A program made the position numbers and the translations under genes. Shown here piece by piece: positions 13,901 to 23,327 of a stretch of 64,000 nucleotides of DNA. Within the stretch, counting starts at the first letter, position 1; every line of letters starts with the position of its first letter. Origin of the DNA: Osmia lignaria lignaria. Lineage: Eukaryota; Arthropoda; Insecta; Hymenoptera; Megachilidae. The stretch lies in contig NW_027478162.1 in the NCBI RefSeq assembly GCF_051020975.1, positions 4,214,501 through 4,278,500 of the forward strand, given 5' to 3'. The notes beneath the pieces were generated by a model. The model was given only the letters and a program-made list of their open reading frames with translations, had not been told where the DNA came from and did no database searches.

Positions 13901-15781
13901 TCTTCTTCTTGTTGTTCTTCTTCTGCACAGCTAAGCTGGAAGTGGCATTTGCGGCTCGCACTAGTGCAGAGTTATCTCAAAGAAAGGGGCCACGGTGTTT
14001 CTGTATCTCTATTATGTTGGTGCGGCTTCGGAACTTTTAAATATCTTGATATATCTCGAGAACTACGCATCTGATCCAAAAATATCATAGAACATAAATA
14101 GTAGGAAACTTAATTCTCTACAAAAAAGGTCTCTCAACATTTTGCCATAGCTCGCTTCGTTTCCGAGATATTTGCAGATTTATCTCAAGGGAAGGGGCCT
14201 AACGGACATATTTCCAGATATTTCTTCTTCTTGTTGTTCTTCTTCTGCACAGCTAAGCTGGAAGTGGCATTTGCGGCTCGCACTAGTGCAGAGTTATCTC
14301 AAAGAAAGGGGCCACGGTGTTTCTGTATCTCTATTATGTTGGTGCGGCTTCGGAACTTTTAAATATCTTGATATATCTCGAGAACTACGCATCTGATCAA
14401 AAAATATCATAGAACATAAAAAGTAGGAAACATAATTCCATACAAAAAAGGTCTCTTAACATTTTGCCATAGCTCGTTTCGTTTCCGAGAAATTTGCAGA
14501 TATATCTCAAGGGAAGGGGCCTGACGGACATATTTCGAGATATTTCCTCTTCTTGTTGTTCTTCTTCTGCACAGCTAAACTGGAAGTGGCATTTCCAGCT
14601 CGCAATAGCGCAGAGTTATCTCAAAGAAAGGGGCCACGGTGTTTCTGTATCTCTATTATGTTGGTGCGGCTTCGGAACTTTTAAATATCATGATATATCT
14701 CGAGAACTACGCATCTGATCAAAAAATATCATAGAACATAAATTGTAGGAAACTTAATTCTCTACAAATAAGGTCTCTTAACATTTTGCCATAGCTCGCT
14801 TCGTTTCCGAGATATTTGCAGATTTATCTCAAGAGAAGGGGCCTGACGGACATATTTCGAGATATTTCTTCTTCTTGTTGTTCTTCTTCTGCACAGCTAA
14901 GCTGGAAGTGGCATTTCCAGCTCGCAATAGCGCAGAGTTATCTCAAAGAAAGGGGCCACGGTGTTTCTGTATCTCTATTATGTTGGTGCGGCTTCGGAAC
15001 TTTTAAATATCTTGATATATCTCGAGAACTACGCATCTGATCAAAAAATATCATAGAACATAAAAAGTAGGAAACTTAATTCTCTACAAATAAGGTCTCT
15101 TAACATTTTGCCATAGCTCGCTTCGTTTCCGAGATATTTGCAGATTTATCTCAAGGGAAGGGGCCTGACGGACATATTTCGAGATATTTCTTCTTCTTGT
15201 TGTTCTTCTTCTGCACAGCTAAGCTGGAAGTGGCATTTGCAGCTCGCAGTAGTGCAGAGTTATCTCAAAGAAAGGGGCCACGGTGTTTCTGTATCTCTAT
15301 TATGTTGGTGCGGCTTCGGAACTTTTAAATATCTTGATATATCTCGAGAACTACGCATCTGATCGAAAAATATCATAGAACATAAAAAGTAGGAAACTTA
15401 ATTCTCTACAAAACAGGTCTCTTAACATTTTGCCATAGCTCGCTTCGTTTCCGAGATATTTGCAGATTTATCTCAAGGGAAGGGGCCTGACGGACATATT
15501 TCGAGATATTTCTTCTTCTTGTTGTTCTTCTTCTGCACAGCTAAGCTGGAAGTGGCATTTGCAGCTCGCAGTAGTGCAGAGTTATCTCAAAGAAAGGGGC
15601 CACGGTGTTTCTGTATCTCTATTATGTTGGTGCGGCTTCGGAACTTTTAAATATCTTGATATATCTCGAGAACTACGCATCTGATCAAAAAATATCATAG
15701 AACATAAAAAGTAGGAATCCTAATTTTCTACAAAAAAGGTCTCTTAACATTTTGCCGTAGCTCGCTTCGTTTCCGAGATAT
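10952..15781 (+). repeat. 16-mer HOR, copy C (15 monomers, 4830 bp)
   Basis: The order is that of copy B, except that the 'ttttgaatatc' monomer (8376 in B) is missing: the 'cttgccgat' monomer at 13206 is followed directly by the 'gtgctgcttc' monomer at 13528. The loss is exactly 322 bp. C also differs at single sites, such as 'gacacttgcc' at about 13201 against 'gatacttgcc', 'tttacagctc' at about 11372, and 'ctcttaac' near 15740 where A and B read 'ctgttaac'. Confidence 0.9.
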
Positions 15782-16425
15782 TTGCAGATTTATCTCAAGG
15801 GAAGGGGCCTGACGGACATATTTCCAGATATTTCTTCTTCTTGTTGTTCTTCTTCTGCACAGCTAAGCTGGAAGTGGCATTTGCAGCTCGCAATAGTGCA
15901 GAGTTATCTCAAAGAAAGGGGCCACGGTGTGTCTGTATCTCTATTATGTTGGTGCGGCTTCGGAACTTTTAAATATCTTGATATATCTCGAGAACTACGC
16001 ATCTGATCGAAAAATATCATAGAACATAAAAAGTAGGAAACTTAATTCTCTACAAAAGAGGTCTCTTAACATTTTGCCATAGCTCGCTTCGTTTCCGAGA
16101 TATTTGCAGATTTATCTTAAGGGAAGGGGCCTGACGGACATATTTCGAGATATTTCTTCTTTTTGTTGTTCTTCTTCTGCACAGCTAAGCTGGAAGTGGC
16201 ATTTGCAGCTCGCAATAGTGCAGAGTTATCTCAAAGAAAGGGGCCACGGTGTTTCTGTATCTCTATTATGTTGGTGCGGCTTCGGAACTTTTAAATATCT
16301 TGATATATCTCGAGAACTACGCATCCGATCAAAAAATATCATAGAACATAAAAAGTAGGAAACTTAATTCTCTACAAAAAAGGTCTCTTAACATTTTGCC
16401 ATAGCTCGCTTCGTTTCCGAGATAT
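15782..16425 (+). repeat. Truncated fourth copy of the 16-mer HOR
   Basis: Two monomers repeat the start of the long HOR. The first (15782) matches 10952 and 5800. The second (16104) starts as the 'tctttttgttg' type but switches: where the HOR type reads 'gtgtgtctg', 'catctgatcga' and 'aaaagagg', this one reads 'gtgtttctg', 'catccgatcaa' and 'aaaaaagg'. The switch lies between about 16166 and 16250, so this monomer is a chimera that marks the edge of the long HOR domain. Confidence 0.8.
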
Positions 16426-16747
16426 TTGCAGATTTATCTCGAGGGAAGGGGCCTGACGGACATATTTCGAGATATTTCTTCTTCTTGTTGTTCTTCTTCT
16501 GCACAGCTAAGCTGGAAGCGGCGTTTGCGGCTCGCACTAGTGCAGAGTTATCTCAAAGAAAGGGGCCACGGTGTTTCTATATCTCTATTATGTTGGTGCA
16601 GCTTCGGATCTTTTAAATATCTCGATATATCTCGAAAACTACGCTTCTGATCAAAAAATATCATAGAACATAAATTGTAGGAAACATAATTCTCTACAAA
16701 AAAGGTCTCTTAACATTTTGCCATAGCTCGTTTCGTTTCCGAGATAT
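16426..16747 (+). repeat. Divergent boundary monomer
   Basis: This monomer lies between two HOR domains and carries several private changes: 'ctcgagggaagg', 'ggaagcggcgtttgcgg', 'tttctatatc' and 'gtgcagcttcggatc', with a haplotype B 3' end. It matches neither the long HOR to its left nor the 6-mer HOR to its right. A single-copy monomer at the junction suggests that homogenisation acts within each domain and stops at the edge. Confidence 0.75.
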
Positions 16748-18678
16748 TTGCAGATATATCTCAAGGGAAGGGGCCTGACGGACATATTTCGAGATATTTC
16801 CTCTTCTTGTTGTTCTTCTTCTGCACAGCTAAACTGGAAGTGGCATTTCCAGCTCGCAATAGCGCAGAGTTATCTCAAAGAAAGGGGCCACGGTGTTTCT
16901 GTATCTCTATTATGTTGGTGCGGCTTCGGAACTTTTAAATATCTTGATATATCTCGAGAACTACGCATCTGATCAAAAAATATCATAGAACATAAAAAGT
17001 AGGAAACTTAATCCTCTACAAAAAAGGTCTCTTAACATTTTGCCATAGCTCGCTTCGTTTCCAAGATACTTGCAGATATATCTCAAGGGAAGGGGCCTGA
17101 CGGACATATTTCGAGATATTTCTTCTTCTTGTTGTTCTTCTTCTGCACAGCTAAACTGGAAGTGGCATTTCCAGCTCGCAGTAGTGCCGAGTTATCTCAA
17201 AGAAAGGGGCCACGGTGTTTCTGTATCTCTATTATGTTGGTGCGGCTTCGGAACTTTTAAATATCTTGATATATCTCGAGAACTACGCATCTGATCAAAA
17301 AATATCATAGAACATAAAAAGTAGAAAACTTAATTCTCTACAAAAAAGGTCTCTCAACATTTTGCCATAGCTCGCTTCGTTTCCGAGATATATGCAGATT
17401 TATCTCAAGGGAAGGGGCCTGACGGACATATTTCGAGATATTTCTTCTTCTTGTTGTTCTTCTTCTGCACAGCTAAGCTGGAAGTGGCATTTGCAGCTCG
17501 CAATAGTGCAGAGTTATCTCAAAGAAAGGGGCCACGGTGTTTCTGTATCTCTATTATGTTGGTGCGGCTTCGGAACTTTTAAATATCTTGATATATCTCG
17601 AGAACTACGCATCTGATCGAAAAATATCATAGAACATGAAAAGTAGGAAACTTAATTCTCTACAAAACAGGTCTCTTAACATTTTGCCATAGCTCGCTTC
17701 GTTTCCAAGATATTTGCAGATTTATCTCAAGGGAAGGGGCCTGACGGACATATTTCGAGATATTTCTTCTTCTTGTTGTTCTTCTTCTGCACAGCTAAGC
17801 TGGAAGTGGCATTTGCAGCTCGCAGTAGTGCAGAGTTATCTCAAAGAAAGGGGCCACGGTGTTTCTGTATCTCTATTATGTTGGTGCGGCTTCGGAACTT
17901 TTAAATATCTTGATATATCTCGAGAACTACGCATCTGATCAAAAAATATCATAGAACATAAAAAGTAGGAATCCTAATTTTCTACAAAAAAGGTCTCTTA
18001 ACATTTTGCCGTAGCTCGCTTCGTTTCCGAGATATTTGCAGATTTATCTCAAGGGAAGGGGCCTGACGGACATATTTCCAGATATTTCTTCTTCTTGTTG
18101 TTCTTCTTCTGCACAGCTAAGCTGGAAGTGGCATTTGCAGCTCGCGATAGTGCAGAGTTATCTCAAAGAAAGGGGCCACGGTGTGTCTGTATCTCTATTA
18201 TGTTGGTGCGGCTTCGGAACTTTTAAATATCTTGATATATCTCGAGAACTACGCATCTGATCGAAAAATATCATAGAACATAAAAAGTAGGAAACTTAAT
18301 TCTCTACAAAAAAGGTCTCTTAACATTTTGCCATAGCTCGTTTCGTTTCCGAGATATTTGCAGATATATCTCAAGGGAAGGGGCCTGACGGACATATTTC
18401 GAGATATTTCCTCTTCTTGTTGTTCTTCTTCTGCACAGCTAAACTGGAAGTGGCATTTCCAGCTCGCAATAGCGCAGAGTTATCTCAAAGAAAGGGGCCA
18501 CGGTGTTTCTGTATCTCTATTATGTTGGTGCGGCTTCGGAACTTTTAAATATCTTGATATATCTCGAGAACTACGCATCTGATCAAAAAATATCATAGAA
18601 CATAAAAAGTAGGAAACTTAATTCTCTACAAATAAGGTCTCTAACATTTTGCCATAGCTCGCTTCGTTTCCGAGATAT
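16748..18678 (+). repeat. 6-mer HOR (1931 bp), copy 1
   Basis: Six monomers (16748, 17070, 17392, 17714, 18036, 18358). Private markers shared with copy 2 at the same order are 'aatcctctac' (17011), 'gtgccgag' (in 17070), 'gtagaaaac' (about 17323), 'catgaaaag' (about 17636), 'aggaatcctaat' (about 17969) and 'gctcgcgatag' (in 18036). The sixth monomer has lost one T in 'ggtctcttaac' near 18642, making the unit 1931 bp instead of 1932. Confidence 0.9.
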
Positions 18679-20609
18679 TTGCAGATTTATCTCAAGGGAA
18701 GGGGCCTGACGGACATATTTCGAGATATTTCTTCTTCTTGTTGTTCTTCTTCTGCACAGCTAAACTGGAAGTGGCATTTCCAGCTCGCAATAGCGCAGAG
18801 TTATCTCAAAGAAAGGGGCCACGGTGTTTCTGTATCTCTATTATGTTGGTGCGGCTTCGGAACTTTTAAATATCTTGATATATCTCGAGAACTACGCATC
18901 TGATCAAAAAATATCATAGAACATAAAAAGTAGGAAACTTAATCCTCTACAAAAAAGGTCTCTTAACATTTTGCCATAGCTCGCTTCGTTTCCAAGATAC
19001 TTGCAGATATATCTCAAGGGAAGGGGCCTGACGGACATATTTCGAGATATTTCTTCTTCTTGTTGTTCTTCTTCTGCACAGCTAAACTGGAAGTGGCATT
19101 TCCAGCTCGCAGTAGTGCCGAGTTATCTCAAAGAAAGGGGCCACGGTGTTTCTGTATCTCTATTATGTTGGTGCGGCTTCGGAACTTTTAAATATCTTGA
19201 TATATCTCGAGAACTACGCATCTGATCAAAAAATATCATAGAACATAAAAAGTAGAAAACTTAATTCTCTACAAAAAAGGTCTCTCAACATTTTGCCATA
19301 GCTCGCTTCGTTTCCGAGATATATGCAGATTTATCTCAAGGGAAGGGGCCTGACGGACATATTTCGAGATATTTCTTCTTCTTGTTGTTCTTCTTCTGCA
19401 CAGCTAAGCTGGAAGTGGCATTTGCAGCTCGCAATAGTGCAGAGTTATCTCAAAGAAAGGGGCCACGGTGTTTCTGTATCTCTATTATGTTGGTGCGGCT
19501 TCGGAACTTTTAAATATCTTGATATATCTCGAGAACTACGCATCTGATCGAAAAATATCATAGAACATGAAAAGTAGGAAACTTAATTCTCTACAAAACA
19601 GGTCTCTTAACATTTTGCCATAGCTCGCTTCGTTTCCAAGATATTTGCAGATTTATCTCAAGGGAAGGGGCCTGACGGACATATTTCGAGATATTTCTTC
19701 TTCTTGTTGTTCTTCTTCTGCACAGCTAAGCTGGAAGTGGCATTTGCAGCTCGCAGTAGTGCAGAGTTATCTCAAAGAAAGGGGCCACGGTGTTTCTGTA
19801 TCTCTATTATGTTGGTGCGGCTTCGGAACTTTTAAATATCTTGATATATCTCGAGAACTACGCATCTGATCAAAAAATATCATAGAACATAAAAAGTAGG
19901 AATCCTAATTTTCTACAAAAAAGGTCTCTTAACATTTTGCCGTAGCTCGCTTCGTTTCCGAGATATTTGCAGATTTATCTCAAGGGAAGGGGCCTGACGG
20001 ACATATTTCCAGATATTTCTTCTTCTTGTTGTTCTTCTTCTGCACAGCTAAGCTGGAAGTGGCATTTGCAGCTCGCGATAGTGCAGAGTTATCTCAAAGA
20101 AAGGGGCCACGGTGTGTCTGTATCTCTATTATGTTGGTGCGGCTTCGGAACTTTTAAATATCTTGATATATCTCGAGAACTACGCATCTGATCGAAAAAT
20201 ATCATAGAACATAAAAAGTAGGAAACTTAATTCTCTACAAAAAAGGTCTCTTAACATTTTGCCATAGCTCGTTTCGTTTCCGAGATATTTGCAGATATAT
20301 CTCAAGGGAAGGGGCCTGACGGACATATTTCGAGATATTTCCTCTTCTTGTTGTTCTCCTTCTGCACAGCTAAACTGGAAGTGGCATTTCCAGCTCGCAA
20401 TAGCGCAGAGTTATCTCAAAGAAAGGGGCCACGGTGTTTCTGTATCTCTATTATGTTGGTGCGGCTTCGGAACTTTTAAATATCTTGATATATCTCGAGA
20501 ACTACGCATCTGATCAAAAAATATCATAGAACATAAAAAGTAGGAAACTTAATTCTCTACAAATAAGGTCTCTAACATTTTGCCATAGCTCGCTTCGTTT
20601 CCGAGATAT
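18679..20609 (+). repeat. 6-mer HOR (1931 bp), copy 2
   Basis: It repeats copy 1 monomer for monomer, including the 1-bp deletion near 20573. The first monomer differs in its 5' half: 'cagatttatc' and 'ttcttcttc' here, against 'cagatatatc' and 'ttcctcttc' in 16748. This indicates a patch of conversion or an exchange point inside the first monomer. The sixth monomer has a private 'gttctccttc'. Confidence 0.9.
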
Positions 20610-22219
20610 TTGCAGATTTATCTCAAGGGAAGGGGCCTGACGGACATATTTCGAGATATTTCTTCTTCTTGTTGTTCTTCTTCTGCACAGCTAAGCTGGA
20701 AGTGGCATTTGCAGCTCGCAATAGTGCAGAGTTATCTCAAAGAAAGGGGCCACGGTGTTTCTGTATCTCTATTATGTTGGTGCGGCTTCGGAACTTTTAA
20801 ATATCTTGATATATCTCGAGAACTACGCATCTGATCAAAAAATATCATAGAACATAAAAAGTAGGAAACTTAATTCTCTACAAAAAAGGTCTCTTAACAT
20901 TTTGCCATAGCTCGCTTCGTTTCCAAGATACTTGCAGATTTATCTCAAGGGAAGGGGCCTGACGGACATATTTCGAGATATTTCTTCTTCTTGTTGTTCT
21001 TCTTCTGCACAGCTAAACTGGAAGTGGCATTTCCAGCTCGCAGTAGTGCCGAGTTATCTCAAAGAAAGGGGCCACGGTGTTTCTGTATCTCTATTATGTT
21101 GGTGCGGCTTCGGAACTTTTAAATATCTTGATATATCTCGAGAACTACGCATCTGATCGAAAAATATCATAGAACATAAAAAGTAGGAAACTTAATTCTC
21201 TACAAAACAGGTCTCTTAACATTTTGCCATAGCTCGCTTCGTTTCCGAGATATTTGCAGATTTATCTCAAGGGAAGGGGCCTGACGGACATATTTCGAGA
21301 TATTTCTTCTTCTTGTTGTTCTTCTTCTGCACAGCGAAGCTGGAAGTGGCATTTGCAGCTCGCAGTAGTGCAGAGTTATCTCAAAGAAAGGGGCCACGGT
21401 GTTTCTGTATCTCTATTATGTTGGTGCGGCTTCGGAACTTTTAAATATCTTGATATATCTCGAGAACTACGCATCTGATCAAAAAATATCATAGAACATA
21501 AAAAGTAGGAATCCTAATTTTCTACAAAAAAGGTCTCTTAACATTTTGCCGTAGCTCGCTTCGTTTCCGAGATATTTGCAGATTTATCTCAAGGGAAGGG
21601 GCCTGACGGACATATTTCCAGATATTTCTTCTTCTTGTTGTTCTTCTTCTGCACAGCTAAGCTGGAAGTGGCATTTGCAGCTCGCAATAGTGCAGAGTTA
21701 TCTCAAAGAAAGGGGCCACGGTGTGTCTGTATCTCTATTATGTTGGTGCGGCTTCGGAACTTTTAAATATCTTGATATATCTCGAGAACTACGCATCGGA
21801 TCAAAAAATGTCGTAGAACATAAAAAGTAGGAAACTTAATTCTCTACAAAAAAGGTCTCTTAACATTTTGCCATAGCTCGCTTCGTTTCCAAGATACTTG
21901 CAGATTTATCTCAAGGGAAGGGGCCTGACGGACATATTTCGAGATATTTCTTCTTCTTGTTGTTCTTCTTCTGCACAGCTAAACTGGAAGTGGCATTTCC
22001 AGCTCGCAGTAGTGCCGAGTTATCTCAAAGAAAGGGGCCACGGTGTTTCTGTATCTCTATTATGTTGGTGCGGCTTCGGAACTTTTAAATATCTTGATAT
22101 ATCTCGAGAACTACGCATCTGATCAAAAAATATCATAGAACATAAAAAGTAGAAAACTTAATTCTCTACAAAAAAGGTCTCTCAACATTTTGCCATAGCT
22201 CGCTTCGTTTCCGAGATAT
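20610..22219 (+). repeat. 6-mer HOR, rearranged third copy (5 monomers)
   Basis: Monomers 20610, 20932, 21254, 21576 and 21898 carry the same marker types but out of register. The 'gtgccgag' type occurs twice (20932 and 21898). The one at 20932 ends with 'gatcgaaaa' and 'aaaacagg', the 3' end normally found one monomer later, so it is a fusion of two neighbouring monomer types. The monomer at 21576 ends with private 'catcggatc' and 'aatgtcgtag'. These are footprints of unequal exchange. Confidence 0.85.
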
Positions 22220-23193
22220 ATGCAGATTTATCTCAAGGGAAGGGGCCTGACGGACATATTTCGAGATATTTCTTCTTCTTGTTGTTCTTCTTCTGCACAG
22301 CTAAGCTGGAAGTGGCATTTGCAGCTCGCAATAGTGCAGAGTTATCTCAAAGAAAGGGGCCACGGTGTTTCTGTATCTCTATTATGTTGGTGCGGCTTCG
22401 GAACTTTTAAATATCTTGATATATCTCGAGAGCTACGCATCCGATCAAAAAATATCATAGAACATAAAAAGTAGGAAACTTAATTCTCTACAAAAAAGGT
22501 CTCTTAACATTTTGCCATAGCTCGCTTTGTTTCCGAGATATTTGCAGATTTATCTCGAGGGAAGGGGCCTGACGGACATATTTCGAGATATTTCATCTTC
22601 TTGTTGTTCTTCTTCTGCACAGCTAAGCTGGACGTGGCATTTACAGCTCGCAATAGTGCAGAGTTATCTCAAAGAAAGGGGCCACGGTGTTTCTGTATCT
22701 CTATTATGTTGGTGCGGCTTCGGAACTTTAAAATATCTTTATATATCTCGAGAACTACGCATCTGATTAAAAAATATCATAGAACGTAAAAAGTAGGAAA
22801 CTTAATTCTCTACAAATAAAGTCGCTTAACATTTTGCCATAGCTCGCTTCGTTTCCGAGATATTTGCAGATTTATCTCAAGGGAAGGGGCCTGAGGGACA
22901 TATTTCGAGATATTTCTTCTTCTTGTTGTTCTTCTTCTGCACAGCTAAGCTGGAAGTGGCATTTGCAGCTCGCAATAGTGCAGAGTTATCTTAAAGAAAG
23001 GGGCCACGGTGTTTCTGTATCTCTATTATGTTGGTGCGGCTTCGGAACTTTAAAATATCTTTATATATCTCGAGAACTACGCATCTGATTAAAAAATATC
23101 ATAGAACGTAAAAAGTAGGAAACTTAATTCTCTACAAATAAAGTCGCTTAACATTTTGCCATAGCTCGCTTCGTTTCCGAGATATTTGCAGAT

Positions 23194-23327
23194 TTATCTC
23201 AAGGGAAGGGGCCTGACGGACATATTTCGAGATATTTCTTCTTCTTGTTGTTCTTCTTCTGCACAGCTAAGCTGGAAGTGGCATTTGCAGCTCGCAATAG
23301 TGCAGAGTTATCTCAAAGAAAGGGGCC
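23194..23327 (+). repeat. Internal duplication inside the monomer, 114-bp offset
   Basis: Positions 23194-23213 and 23308-23327 match at 18 of 20 bases: both read 'ttatctcaa', then 'ggg' or 'aga', then 'aaggggcc'. The offset is 114 bp. Similarity continues to the left with a gap: 'cattttgccatagctcgc' upstream of the first copy pairs with 'catttgcagctcgc' upstream of the second. To the right a weaker match persists through the pyrimidine tract against 'tattatgttggtgcggcttc'. The pattern recurs in every monomer, so it predates the array. It suggests the 322-bp unit grew from a shorter ancestral unit by partial duplication and then diverged. Confidence 0.75.
23235..23260 (+). repeat. TTC/TTG pyrimidine-rich triplet tract in each monomer
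   Basis: A 26-base run of T and C with two G interruptions, of the form (TTC)n TTG TTG (TTC)n, lies at m50-75 of the reference monomer and recurs at the same place in all monomers. Three of the length changes in the window fall here: +3 near 30321-30335, -15 near 33545-33554 and -3 near 34832-34840. All are multiples of three, as expected for slippage or misalignment in a triplet tract. The opposite strand is GAA-rich. One monomer carries 'cttggggttc' here instead (63101). Confidence 0.85.

Noticed and set aside
4..16425. Bacterial or phage tandem repeat or integron-like array
   Set aside because: There are no recombination sites, cassettes or coding density, and 64 kb of 322-bp monomers with HORs is typical of eukaryotic satellite DNA.
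22814..22823. AATAAA polyadenylation signal in 'caaataaagtcgc' (also near 23137 and 29578)
   Set aside because: It arises from a single-base variant of the usual 'caaataagg' or 'caaaaaagg' tail. No transcript unit is visible around it.
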